Shown: positions 34,321-44,016, numbered from the stretch's first letter. The stretch: 58,104 bases of DNA from Phycisphaerales bacterium (GCA_016742075.1 JACVCL010000005.1:1-58104), one strand, 5' to 3'. Translations and numbers: made by a program. Notes: generated by a model from the letters alone, not told the origin.

Positions 34321-34824
34321 TCAGGAAGGGTCTTGCCCCGGCCTCGGCCCCGGCCCCGGTTCATCCCCATATCGGGTGGATTGGCCCCCGCCCCCGACCG
34401 CCCCGGGCCGCTTCGGATCGTTGAACTTCCACAGGTAGCAGTCCCGCAGCTCCGCGGCGTCGTACGCCGTCCCGCACTCCGGGCACACCCCCACCGCCCC
34501 CAGCCCCGTCAGCGTGTACCCGCAGTCCCAGCAGAACAGCTCCCCGGCCCGCACCCGCCGCAGCACGTCATTCGGCCCCGCGTTCGCCCAGCGGATGAGC
34601 ACAACCAGCCCCAGCGAGTACGGCGCGAACGCCAGATGCGCCGTCCACACCGGCAGCCCCAGCGCCCGGGCCAGCCACGGCCCGCCCTGCAGCACCGCGA
34701 ACAGCCCCGCCATCAGCAGCGCCATCAGAAGCAGGAACCGGCGGTTGCGGGCCCTAAGGAACCGCGGCGTCGCCGGGATCGGCGAGCCGGGACGGGGGCG
34801 GAACTGGGGAGACCACGATGCCAT
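34321..34824 (-). CDS. Small membrane protein with zinc-ribbon
   Basis: A 167-residue protein of unknown function. An Arg-rich N-terminus leads into two hydrophobic helices ([16 protein letters not shown], about residues 30-45, and [16 protein letters not shown], about 65-80). A cytoplasmic zinc-ribbon follows with [11 protein letters not shown] and CPECG (two Cys pairs ~20 residues apart), and the tail is Gly/Pro-rich. Membrane proteins with this CxxCGYxLxGL ribbon are common in planctomycetes, and no function is known to me. It lies 43 bases downstream of glmS on the same strand and is probably cotranscribed. GGGGGA precedes the ATG. Confidence 0.82.
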   Translation of the reverse strand: MASWSPQFRPRPGSPIPATPRFLRARNRRFLLLMALLMAGLFAVLQGGPWLARALGLPVWTAHLAFAPYSLGLVVLIRWANAGPNDVLRRVRAGELFCWDCGYTLTGLGAVGVCPECGTAYDAAELRDCYLWKFNDPKRPGAVGGGGQSTRYGDEPGPGPRPGQDPS

Positions 34825-34867
34825 CGATCCCCCGGCAGGATCGGCGCCGATCCGCGCCGGAGACGAG

Positions 34868-36700
<1,833 letters not shown>

Positions 36701-37020
36701 GCGCGGGGTTCCTTGCAGAAAGGGGCCCGAGGCCGGGCCGCATCGGCCCGCCGGTCGTGGCCCGGGACGGGGCGGGGCGCGAAACACCTCGCGCGGCCCC
36801 ATGGGCGGCAGGCCGACACTACGATCGGCCAGCCCCCCGGGTTTGCTGGCCACAACCGGGCCGGGGACCAGGGTCCATCCCTGATTATTGATGCCCGGCC
36901 GCCATCGGGCCGCCCTCCGACCCTCCAACCGCCTCAGCCGACGCCCCGCCGGGCCGATGCTCAGGGGCCGGTTACCGGCCGCTCCCGGTATCGTGGACCC
37001 ACCCCTCTCGCGAGCCCCCC
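36701..37020. other. Intergenic region between glmS and astA (320 bases)
   Basis: A divergent promoter region. Towards astA, TATCGT at 36989-36994 is a likely -10, giving a 20-base leader without Shine-Dalgarno. Towards glmS no clear -35/-10 pair stands out. A short AT-richer patch (attattgatg, near 36883) lies in the middle. No gene, no convincing hairpin and no glmS-ribozyme core was found. Confidence 0.5.
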
Positions 37021-38160
37021 ATGTTCCTCATCCGCCGAGCCCGGCCCGACGACCTGCCCACCCTCCTGAAGCTGGCCAAAATGGTCCACTTCATCAATCT
37101 CCCGGCCGACAAGGACATCATCAACGAAAAGATCGCCCGTTCCACGGCCAGCTTCCAGGCCGCCGCCGCCGGCCTGCCCCCGCCCGAGCCCGGCCCCTCC
37201 TCCGACAAGTCCGCCGCCGCCCGCTCACCCATCTTCATGTTCGTCGTCGAGGACGTCGAAACCGGCAACCCGCTCGGCACCTCCATGATCATCGCCCGAA
37301 TGGGCCTCCCCGGCTCCCCCAACGTCGCCTTCGAGCTCAGCGAGCGCGAGTTCTACTCCCGCGACCTCAAGCAGGGCGCCAAGCACATCACCGCCAAACT
37401 CTTCCTCGACGAGTCGGGCAAAACCGAGATCGGCGGCCTGATCCTCACCCCCAACAGCCGCGGCCACCCCGCCAAGATCGGCAAGCAGATCTCCCTCATC
37501 CGCTTCCACTACATGGGCCTCCACCGCGACCACTTCGCCTCCTGCATCCTCGCCGAGATGATGGCCCCCATCACCCCCGACGGCCGCAACACCCTCTGGG
37601 AGTACCTCGGCCGCCGCTTCATCAACCTCAGCTACACCGAGGCCGACAAGTTCTGCCAGTATTCCCGCGAGTTCATGACCAGCCTCCTCCCCCGCGAGGA
37701 GATCTACCTCACCCTCCTGCCCCCCGAGGCCCGCGCCCTCGTCGGTCAGGTCGGCCCCGACACCGTCCCCGCCCGCCGCATGCTCGAAGACCTCGGCTTC
37801 CACACCACCTCCCGGGTGGACCCCTTCGACGGCGGTCCCCACCTCGAGGCCGACACCGACAGCCTCCCCCTCGTCCGCGACACGCGACGCCTCCCGCTCC
37901 TGGGCGCCTGCAGCGCCGGCGAAACCAACGCCGAGGGCTTCCTCTCAGCCGACCATGAAGACGGCGACTTCCGCGCCGCCTTCACCCGTTTCCACGTCTC
38001 CGCCGCCGGCGTCAAGGCCCCCAAGAAGGTCCTCGCCATGCTCGGCGCCGAGCCCGGCCAGACCATGGGCCTCACCGAGTTTGACATCCACGGCGACAAG
38101 CGATCCAAGCGCCAGGCCCCCGCCAAGGGCCGCCGCAAGAAGGCCGCCGCGGCCGGCTGA
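37021..38160 (+). CDS. astA: Arginine N-succinyltransferase family protein
   Basis: First enzyme of the arginine succinyltransferase (AST) pathway, transferring succinyl from succinyl-CoA to arginine. The 379 residues show the family core: TEIGGLILTPNSRGHPAKIGKQISLIRF, LWEYLGRRFINLSYTEADKFCQYSREF, and LLPPEARALVGQVGPDTVPARRMLEDLGF. These align well with E. coli AstA (344 residues). Here an Ala/Pro insertion (about 47-66) and a Lys/Arg/Ala-rich tail add length. astD lies 1.3 kb downstream, separated by an unrelated gene. astB, astC and astE are absent from the window. Confidence 0.9.
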   Translation: MFLIRRARPDDLPTLLKLAKMVHFINLPADKDIINEKIARSTASFQAAAAGLPPPEPGPSSDKSAAARSPIFMFVVEDVETGNPLGTSMIIARMGLPGSPNVAFELSEREFYSRDLKQGAKHITAKLFLDESGKTEIGGLILTPNSRGHPAKIGKQISLIRFHYMGLHRDHFASCILAEMMAPITPDGRNTLWEYLGRRFINLSYTEADKFCQYSREFMTSLLPREEIYLTLLPPEARALVGQVGPDTVPARRMLEDLGFHTTSRVDPFDGGPHLEADTDSLPLVRDTRRLPLLGACSAGETNAEGFLSADHEDGDFRAAFTRFHVSAAGVKAPKKVLAMLGAEPGQTMGLTEFDIHGDKRSKRQAPAKGRRKKAAAAG

Positions 38161-38216
38161 CCCGCCCGGCACGCCTGTTGCATCGCTCTCTGGCGGCACC
38201 TTCCGGAGAGCCCCCG

Positions 38217-39485
38217 ATGCAGCCGATCCGCGCCGACCTGACGAACCTCGCGCAGTTCCTGTCATCCCCCGCGCCGAACGTGCGCACCCAACCCGCCCAG
38301 GGCCAGAGCGCCCCCGCCGCCGGCCCGCGCCGCCCGGGCGAGCCCGAGCCCGAGATCGCCGGCGCCCTCCGCGCCCAGGCCGCGGCCCGGCGCGACGGCC
38401 TCGACCGCGTCGACGCCATGCTCCGCGAGCTCGACGGCCTGCTCCGAGCCGCCGAGCCCGCCGCCCGGCGCTCCGCCGCCGACCGTCAGGCCGCCCAGGG
38501 ACGCATCGACGCGCTGCTCGCCGACATCCAGCGCACCGCCGAGCAGTCGGGCGTCACCGGACCCCCCGCCGCCCGCGCCGACGCCGGATACCGCATCGAG
38601 AACCTCTCCCCACTCGTCACCGGCTACCGCGTCACCGCCAAGAACCTGCCCCCCGGCCAGCCCATCGACGTTCAGGTGGCCGTCCAGGAGCCCGCCCGCC
38701 AGGCCGGCCTGCTCCTGAGCTTCGGCGCCCCGCGCCTCGACCTCGCCGCGCCCCCCAGCGCCTTCGTCATCCGCATCGAAGGCCCGCGCGGCGTCATCGA
38801 CCTCTCCTTCGCCTCGGGCACCCTGATCGCCGACATCTCCAGCACCATCAACGCCTTCGCCGCCCAGACCGGCGTCTCGGCCTCACGCACAGGCGCCGGC
38901 GGCGTCCGCCTGCTCGGCAGCGGCTACGGCTCCGACAAGTTCGTCGGCGTCCGCGTCCTCGACACCGGCGGCCTCGAAGCCGGGCCCAACGCCGGTGTCT
39001 ACAAAGACCGAACTTCCGGCAAGGCCATCGGCACCCCCGACCCCGCCTCCGGCACCGCCTTCAGCACGGCCGCCGGCGACGTCACCGGCCGCGGCACCGA
39101 CGTCAAGGCCACCATCAACGGCCGCCCCGCCGTCGGCCGAGGCTTCACCATCTCGCTCGAGTCCGCCGTCTTCGACGCCCAGATAGACCTGTTCCCCTTC
39201 CCGATCCAGCCCGGCGGCCCCAGCGGCACCACCCGAGGAACCTTCCGCGCCTTTACCATCGTGCCCACCCGAAGCAGCGCCGAGCCCGCGCCCGGTCCCA
39301 GCCCGACCGCCGACCCTACGCCGGCCGACCCCGCCCAGGACGTCCGCGACGCACTGGCCAGCCTCCTCGCCCGCGACAGCGGCGGCTTCGCGCTCCCGGG
39401 CCGCCCCGCCGCCGAGGCTCGCTCGATCGTCGCCGACGCCCGTCGCGCGGTGAACGCCTGGGCCGATCGCCCTGCCAACGCATGA
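38217..39485 (+). CDS. Flagellin/FliD-like protein with hook-associated IN motif
   Basis: A 422-residue protein with no signal peptide. The N-terminal ~120 residues are helical and Ala/Arg-rich. The central part (about 120-330) contains a flagellin IN-type motif: SGTLIADISSTINAFAAQTGVSAS followed by GVRLLGSGYGSDKFVGVRVLD, patterns seen in planctomycete flagellins and in FliD/FlgL-like axial proteins. The C-terminus is Pro-rich and then helical. It could be a flagellar filament, cap or hook-associated protein, but coiled-coil termini typical of true flagellin are not clear. CCGGAGAG lies just before the ATG. It sits between astA and astD without any obvious functional link. Confidence 0.7.
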   Translation: MQPIRADLTNLAQFLSSPAPNVRTQPAQGQSAPAAGPRRPGEPEPEIAGALRAQAAARRDGLDRVDAMLRELDGLLRAAEPAARRSAADRQAAQGRIDALLADIQRTAEQSGVTGPPAARADAGYRIENLSPLVTGYRVTAKNLPPGQPIDVQVAVQEPARQAGLLLSFGAPRLDLAAPPSAFVIRIEGPRGVIDLSFASGTLIADISSTINAFAAQTGVSASRTGAGGVRLLGSGYGSDKFVGVRVLDTGGLEAGPNAGVYKDRTSGKAIGTPDPASGTAFSTAAGDVTGRGTDVKATINGRPAVGRGFTISLESAVFDAQIDLFPFPIQPGGPSGTTRGTFRAFTIVPTRSSAEPAPGPSPTADPTPADPAQDVRDALASLLARDSGGFALPGRPAAEARSIVADARRAVNAWADRPANA

Positions 39486-39495
39486 CCCGCCCGCT

Positions 39496-39507
39496 TACCC
39501 TCTCGAC
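39496..39507 (+). promoter_or_regulatory. Leaderless-type -10 element of astD
   Basis: TACCCT at 39496-39501, six bases, then ATG at 39508. No Shine-Dalgarno is present. The element lies in the 22-base gap after the preceding gene, giving astD its own promoter. Confidence 0.6.
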
Positions 39508-41037
39508 ATGATCGAAGCGGTCAACCTCATCGGGCCGCGCCGCCTGCCCATCCCCGGCGACGCCCTGCGCTCCCACAACCCCGCCCACCCCGACCGCACC
39601 GTCTGGTCGGGCGCCCCCTCCGCCGCCCACGTCGATCAGGCCCTCGCCGCCGCCCGCGCCGCCCTGCCCGTCTGGTCGGCCTGGCCCGTCGAGCGCCGCG
39701 CCGAAGCCCTCCGCGCCTTCCAGCGCCTCGCCCAGCGCCACGCCGACGAACTCGCCGGCCTCATCTGCGACGAAACCGGCAAGCCCCTCTGGGACTCCGC
39801 CGCCGAGGCCAAGCTCCTCTCCGACAAGGTCGACATCACCCTCGCCGAGGGCCCCCACAGCGGCCGCTCCCGCGTCGAGGGCTTCGACGTCGCCATCACC
39901 CCCACCCGCCGCGGCCTCGCCCGCTTCCGCCCCCACGGCGTCATGGCCGTGCTCGGCCCCTTCAACTTCCCCGCCCACCTGCCCAACGGCCACATCGTCC
40001 CCGCCCTGCTCGCCGGCAACACCGTCGTCTTCAAGCCCAGCGACAAAACCCCCGCTGTCGGCCAGCGCCTCGCCGAGCTCTTCACCGACGCCCTCAACGA
40101 GGCCGGCGCCCCCCCCGGCGTCGTGAACCTCGTGCACGGCGGGGCCGACGTCGCCGCCGCCCTCTCAAACCACGACGGCCCCGACGGCATCCTCTTCACC
40201 GGATCGTGGCCCGTCGGCCGACGCATCATGCAGGCCAACCTCGACCGCCCCGGCCGCATCCTCGCCCTCGAGATGGGCGGCAACAACCCCGCCATCGTCA
40301 TGCCTGATGCCGACCTCAAGCAGGCCGTGCTCGAGTGCGTCCGCTCGGCCTTTGTCTCCTCCGGCCAGCGCTGCACCTGCACCCGCCGCGTCATCGTCCA
40401 CCGCCACGTCGCCGATCGGTTCCTCGCCCTGCTCGTCCGGGCCGCCGAGCGCCTGACCGTCGGCGACCCCCGCGCCGCCACCCCGCAGAGCTTCATGGGC
40501 CCGCTCATCCGCGCCGACGCCCGCGACGCCGTCCTCGCCACCCACGACGCCATCGTGAAGTCCGGCGGCCACAGCCTGCTCGCCCCGCGCACCCCCTCGC
40601 CCACCCAAGGGGCGTACCTCACCCCCGCCGTCGTCCGCGTGCCCCGATTCGTCCGCACCATCGACCCCGCCCGCGACCCCGGCTGCGACGTCGAGATGTT
40701 CGGCCCCGTCCTGCGCGTCAGCCTCACCGAGAGTTTCGACGACGCCCTCCAGCAGGCCGACGCCACCGACTTCGGCCTCGCCTCGGCCATCTTCACCCGC
40801 GACGCCGGCCTCATCGACCGCTTCCTCCGCCTCAGCCGCGCCGGATGCGTCAACGTGAACACCGGCACCGCCGGCGCCTCCAGCAAACTGCCCTTCGGCG
40901 GCCTGGGCCGCTCCGGCAACCACCGCCCCGCCGGCGCCTTCAGCATCGACTACTGCGCCGTCCCCGTCGCCTCCCTCGTCGAAGAAGGCCCCGCCGCGCA
41001 GATGCTCCCCGGCATGACCTGGGACGACGCCTGGTAA
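39508..41037 (+). CDS. astD: N-succinylglutamate 5-semialdehyde dehydrogenase
   Basis: Fourth enzyme of the AST arginine pathway, oxidising succinylglutamate semialdehyde with NAD. The 509 residues are a complete ALDH. FNFPAHLPNGHIVPALLAGN and FTGSWPVGRRI are AstD-type, LALEMGGNNPAIV holds the general-base Glu, and SSGQRCTCTRR holds the nucleophilic Cys. The C-terminal GGLGRSGNHRPAGAF-DYCAVPVASL block is the hallmark that separates AstD from other aldehyde dehydrogenases. Together with astA this supports arginine use as carbon or nitrogen source. The start is fixed by the leaderless -10 at 39496. Confidence 0.93.
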   Translation: MIEAVNLIGPRRLPIPGDALRSHNPAHPDRTVWSGAPSAAHVDQALAAARAALPVWSAWPVERRAEALRAFQRLAQRHADELAGLICDETGKPLWDSAAEAKLLSDKVDITLAEGPHSGRSRVEGFDVAITPTRRGLARFRPHGVMAVLGPFNFPAHLPNGHIVPALLAGNTVVFKPSDKTPAVGQRLAELFTDALNEAGAPPGVVNLVHGGADVAAALSNHDGPDGILFTGSWPVGRRIMQANLDRPGRILALEMGGNNPAIVMPDADLKQAVLECVRSAFVSSGQRCTCTRRVIVHRHVADRFLALLVRAAERLTVGDPRAATPQSFMGPLIRADARDAVLATHDAIVKSGGHSLLAPRTPSPTQGAYLTPAVVRVPRFVRTIDPARDPGCDVEMFGPVLRVSLTESFDDALQQADATDFGLASAIFTRDAGLIDRFLRLSRAGCVNVNTGTAGASSKLPFGGLGRSGNHRPAGAFSIDYCAVPVASLVEEGPAAQMLPGMTWDDAW

Positions 41038-41466
41038 AACCCCGGGGCCCTGCCCCGACGCGGGCCGCTCCGCGTCGGCAACACCGCCGAACGTTCCTCG
41101 CGCTCCAATCGAGCCCGCGCCGGCGATGGCCGCCACACTCATGAAGTGCCGAGTGGTCGCAGATGGAAGAATCATCAGTCTCGATGACGCGCGCGTGAAA
41201 TTGGAGAAGCCGCACAAGCCGCGGAGCGCAGCGCGTCATCGCGGGCGATGACGCTGTGTTCAGAGAGCGCAAAAATGCGCCCCGCGGCCGCGAAATTCTC
41301 TGGACCGCGAACAATTCCGTGCCACACTCCGGGGGTCTCAAAGGAGCATCGGCCGCGCCCGTCCATGCACAGCGACGGGGCGGCAACTCACTGTGGCAGC
41401 CCGCGACGCGCCGGCCCGACAGGGCCCGGGGTTACCTCACCCCCTTCGCGGAGAGGAGTCGTCATC
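41038..41466. other. Intergenic region upstream of the PEP-CTERM-like gene (429 bases)
   Basis: No credible gene. It contains a perfect 10-bp inverted repeat with a 2-base centre (gcgtcatcgc at 41233-41242 and gcgatgacgc at 41245-41254). A second small inverted repeat, gcgcaaaaatgcgc, lies at 41267-41280. A copy of gatgacgcgcgcg sits at about 41183. The strong ribosome-binding site gagaggag precedes the ATG at 41467. The repeats could be an astD terminator or a regulator-binding site for the exported protein gene. Confidence 0.5.
41233..41254. promoter_or_regulatory. Perfect 10-2-10 inverted repeat, operator- or terminator-like
   Basis: Arms gcgtcatcgc and gcgatgacgc pair perfectly around GG. 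The tail TGTGTT is only weakly T-rich. It lies 213 bases before the downstream ATG and 196 bases after astD. Confidence 0.5.
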
Positions 41467-42234
41467 ATGTCGATTCGTTGCGCTATCGGTCTCGTTGCGC
41501 TCGCACTGTCCGCCGGGTCGGCTCACGCCGCCGGAACCACCTGGACCTTCAACTTCGCCAAGAACCAGCCCGGCGGCAACTACGGCGTCAGCAACGCCGC
41601 CGGCACCTTCGAGAACATCACCGCCACCTACAACACCGCCTCGCAGCGCTTCACCTGGAGCAGCTCCTTCAGCGGCGCCACCCTCCCCAACGGCATCTTC
41701 GTCGTCGTCAACGACGGACCCAACCCCAAGGGCATCGCCGGCCAGCTCGCCATCTTCTACGTCGACGCCTCCGGCGCTACCCCCCGCATCTCCGCCTACG
41801 GCTACAACGGCGCCAACGCCACCACCAGCTGGCAGGACGGCAACGCCGCCCTCTCCGGCAACCAGACCCCCGACCGCATCCGCGGCTTCAACGCCCCGAG
41901 CTGGATCAACAGCCTCAGCGTCAGCACCGTCGCCGGCGTCCGCACGTTCTCCTTCGACATTCAGGGCTCGGTCATCAACTCCTTCGCCTCCCAGTACGCC
42001 TCCGTGAACAACCCCTGGGAGGGCGTCCAGTTCTTCAACAAGATCGGCATCTGGTTCCACAGCTTCACCGGCCTCTCCACCGCCTACGACGCCAACGGCT
42101 TCCTCACCCAGTGGAACTTCAGCCAGGAGGGCTACCTCGACGGCACCAACTTCACCGCCGTCCCGACGCCCGGTGCCCTGGCCCTCGCCGCCGCCGCCGG
42201 TCTTCTGGGCCTCCGCCGCCGCCGCTCCGCCTGA
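41467..42234 (+). CDS. Exported protein with PEP-CTERM-like anchor
   Basis: A 255-residue secreted protein. The signal peptide is MSIRCAIGLVALALSAGSAHAAG. The body (about 23-225) is beta-rich with many Asn, Ser, Thr and aromatic residues (TWTFNFAKNQPGGNYG, WINSLSVSTVAGVRTFSFDI, VQFFNKIGIWFHSF). Its pattern suggests an extracellular beta-sandwich; I cannot name the family. The C-terminus VPTPGALALAAAAGLLG followed by an Arg cluster is the short PEP-CTERM-like sorting signal. GAGAGGAG lies about ten bases before the ATG, and a strong terminator follows. The exosortase is not in this window. Confidence 0.85.
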   Translation: MSIRCAIGLVALALSAGSAHAAGTTWTFNFAKNQPGGNYGVSNAAGTFENITATYNTASQRFTWSSSFSGATLPNGIFVVVNDGPNPKGIAGQLAIFYVDASGATPRISAYGYNGANATTSWQDGNAALSGNQTPDRIRGFNAPSWINSLSVSTVAGVRTFSFDIQGSVINSFASQYASVNNPWEGVQFFNKIGIWFHSFTGLSTAYDANGFLTQWNFSQEGYLDGTNFTAVPTPGALALAAAAGLLGLRRRRSA

Positions 42235-42300
42235 GCACGGCCAACTCCTCTCGCTCCTACCACCGGACTCGACTTCCCACTCCAGTCCGCGTGAAACAGG

Positions 42301-42342
42301 CGGCCGCCGTCTCGCACAGGACGGCGGCCGTTATTTTTTTTC
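42301..42342 (+). terminator. Strong Rho-independent terminator
   Basis: Stem cggccgccgtc with gacggcggccg, eight-base loop, then TTATTTTTTTT. The longest T-run terminator in the window; it ends the PEP-CTERM-like gene at 41467-42234. Confidence 0.95.
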
Positions 42343-42600
42343 GAATCGGCACCCACCCCCGGCACGCGGCCCTCAACACCGCCGCCGAGCACCGACCGCC
42401 GTCGGACCATTCAGCCCGGGTCGTCGCGGCAGGTGCCCCCTTCATGCCCCATTCCCCCTCAATTCAACACCACCCAAAACAGGTGGACCTATAGCCCCTC
42501 CATACCGCCCTACGCGGCCACCACCCTGCCCCGGTCATCCGCCGGATTGTGTGGGTCGACCCTTGCCCGCGGCCCATTCTGGCCGAATACTTCTCTGTCC
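42343..42600. other. Leader region of the Cys-rich cluster
   Basis: The gap between the PEP-CTERM-like gene (stop 42234) and the first Cys-rich gene is 366 bases. The first part holds the terminator. The remaining 258 bases contain no credible gene. Near the end, gaatacttctctgtcc precedes the ATG at 42601 and may hold a -10 (AATACT at about 42587) giving a very short leader, since no Shine-Dalgarno is present. Confidence 0.4.
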
Positions 42601-43059
42601 ATGCGGCTCTTCGCCCTGCTCACGCTCGGCTTCCTGCTCAACCTCGCCTCTCCGGTTCTGAACTGCGGCGAGGGGTGGAAGCGCGACTGCGCCTGCTGCC
42701 AGGCCGCCGCCGCCCCGTCCCAAGAAGATTCCTGCTGCCCGGCCGACGACCAGCCCGCCCCGGGGTCCGAGCACGCGTGCGGATCCATCGCCGATCCCGC
42801 CGTGTCCTGCTCGCGCTGCGACACCAGCGCCTGCGAGCTCTGCCCCGGCTGCAACGAGCCGCCCGCACCCACGCCCACCGCCCCCGAGCGCGTCGGCCTC
42901 GCGCTCGCGGCCACGCTCCCACAACCCGTGCTCCTCTACACCCTGCCCGAGAGCCCAAGCCCTCGGCCCATGGGCCACACCAGGTCCGAGCGCATCGGCC
43001 ATGCCGCCGATGCCGGCACGGCCGAGCGCCTCGCGCGCCTCAGCGTCTGGACCACGTGA
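42601..43059 (+). CDS. Cys-rich exported protein of unknown function (first of three)
   Basis: A 152-residue protein with an N-terminal hydrophobic segment (MRLFALLTLGFLLNLASP) acting as signal peptide or anchor. Residues ~22-84 contain twelve cysteines: NCGEG, RDCACC, SCC, AC, SCSRC, ACELCPGC. This is followed by a Pro-rich stretch and a hydrophobic segment (VGLALAATLPQPVLLY). Cys-x-x-Cys pairs suggest metal binding or disulfides. I recognise no family. It is followed by a metallothionein-like gene and a Cys/Lys-rich lipoprotein gene on the same strand, which makes a shared role in metal or redox handling plausible. Confidence 0.65.
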   Translation: MRLFALLTLGFLLNLASPVLNCGEGWKRDCACCQAAAAPSQEDSCCPADDQPAPGSEHACGSIADPAVSCSRCDTSACELCPGCNEPPAPTPTAPERVGLALAATLPQPVLLYTLPESPSPRPMGHTRSERIGHAADAGTAERLARLSVWTT

Positions 43060-43231
43060 GCCACGCCGCGCCCCCGCTGCGCGCCCACCGAACGGGCACG
43101 CCACGGTCGGCGGATCTCCGCGACTGACCCCATCCCATCACTCACGAATCGAAGAGCCCCGCGCCTCCGCCATGCGGCCCGTGCGGGGCCCGAACGCCCG
43201 AACAACCCTCCATCACGATTGGAGATGTCCC

Positions 43232-43450
43232 ATGCTGACTCTCGCATCCTTCCTGGCGTCCCTCGCCATCGCCGTCGCCCCGGCCCCCAAGGCCTCGGCC
43301 GACGCCTGCTGCTGCGGGCCCGACTGCGGCTGCGCCAACTGCACCTGCAACGCCTGCTCCTGCTCCTGCGGCTGCTGCGACGACGGCTGCTGCGGCGGCG
43401 GCGCGTGCTGCGACCAGTGCACCTGCGCCTCCGGTTGCTGCGGCGAGTAA
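43232..43450 (+). CDS. Secreted metallothionein-like protein
   Basis: A 72-residue protein. A signal peptide (MLTLASFLASLAIAVAPAPKASA) is followed by a mature part of about 49 residues with twenty cysteines in C-x-C, CC and C-x-x-C spacings (for example DCGCANCTCNACSCSC), plus Gly and Asp and no aromatic residue. This composition is that of metallothioneins, which bind soft metals through thiolate clusters. Known bacterial ones (SmtA, MymT) are cytoplasmic; this one is predicted to be exported. GGAGATG lies seven bases before the ATG. The gene is short and compositionally extreme, so it is easily missed by gene callers. A hairpin follows at 43472. Confidence 0.8.
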   Translation: MLTLASFLASLAIAVAPAPKASADACCCGPDCGCANCTCNACSCSCGCCDDGCCGGGACCDQCTCASGCCGE

Positions 43451-43471
43451 GCCCGGCTGAGTCCACGATCA

Positions 43472-43500
43472 CCCCGGCGGGGAACCCCTCCCCGCCGGGG
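43472..43500 (+). terminator. Hairpin after the metallothionein-like gene
   Basis: Perfect 11-bp stem ccccggcgggg with ccccgccgggg and a seven-base loop, 21 bases after the stop codon. The following ATTCATGCTT is only weakly T-rich, so termination may be partial. Confidence 0.65.
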
Positions 43501-43529
43501 ATTCATGCTTCCGGCGCACCCGGCGCCGG

Positions 43530-43535
43530 TATACT
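43530..43535 (+). promoter_or_regulatory. -10 element of the Cys/Lys-rich lipoprotein gene
   Basis: TATACT, five of six bases matching the sigma-70 consensus, 52 bases before the ATG at 43588. No convincing -35 is seen. It shows that the third Cys-rich gene has its own promoter. Confidence 0.6.
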
Positions 43536-43587
43536 TGCGACTGAGTTTCAACACCGAAACCCCACCACTCCGAAAGGACATCGCCTC

Positions 43588-43932
43588 ATGAAGACTCTGC
43601 TCACCGCCTTCGCCGTCGCCGGTCTGCTCGCCATCGCCGGCTGCAAGTCCAACAAAGCCACCGCCGAGGCCGGCTCCGCCTGCGCCGAGAAGTCGGCCGC
43701 CTGCGAGGCCAAGTCCGGCTGCGAGGCCAAGGAGGCCAAGGCCGGCGGCTGCGAGGCCAAAGAGGCCAAGAGCGGCTGCGGCGACAAGTCCGCCAAGCAG
43801 GGCTGCGAGGGCAAGGAGGCCAAGTCCGGCTGCTCCACCAAGGAGGCCGGCCTCATGAAGGACGACGGCTGCTGCAAGGGCACCGGCCAGCGCGCCGACG
43901 GCGGCAAGTGCTGCGGCACCTGCAAGGGCTGA
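43588..43932 (+). CDS. Cys/Lys-rich repeat lipoprotein
   Basis: A 114-residue predicted lipoprotein. The signal peptide MKTLLTAFAVAGLLAIAGC has a good lipobox (IAGC), so the mature protein would be lipid-anchored at Cys19. The rest is a low-complexity series of about nine-residue units of the type SGCEAKEAK, with one Cys and several Lys/Glu/Ala per unit, ending in GCCKG ... KCCGTCKG. Twelve further cysteines are present. GAAAGGA precedes the ATG by about ten bases. Function is unknown; the regular Cys spacing and surface location suggest metal binding. It has its own promoter and a strong terminator. Confidence 0.78.
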   Translation: MKTLLTAFAVAGLLAIAGCKSNKATAEAGSACAEKSAACEAKSGCEAKEAKAGGCEAKEAKSGCGDKSAKQGCEGKEAKSGCSTKEAGLMKDDGCCKGTGQRADGGKCCGTCKG

Positions 43933-43961
43933 TCCCCTTCCACGCCACACATCGCTTCTCG

Positions 43962-43994
43962 CGCGGGCCCGGTCGCCGGGCCCGCGTTGTTTTT
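43962..43994 (+). terminator. Rho-independent terminator of the Cys/Lys-rich lipoprotein gene
   Basis: Stem cgcgggcccgg with ccgggcccgcg, TCG loop, then TTGTTTTT. It lies 29 bases after the stop codon. Confidence 0.92.
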
Positions 43995-44016
43995 GGCGGA
44001 TGGCTCCCGCCCGCAT

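Noticed and set aside
36701-37020. glmS ribozyme/riboswitch in the glmS leader
   Set aside because: Only an AAGGAA ribosome-binding site was seen close to the start; no recognisable ribozyme core.
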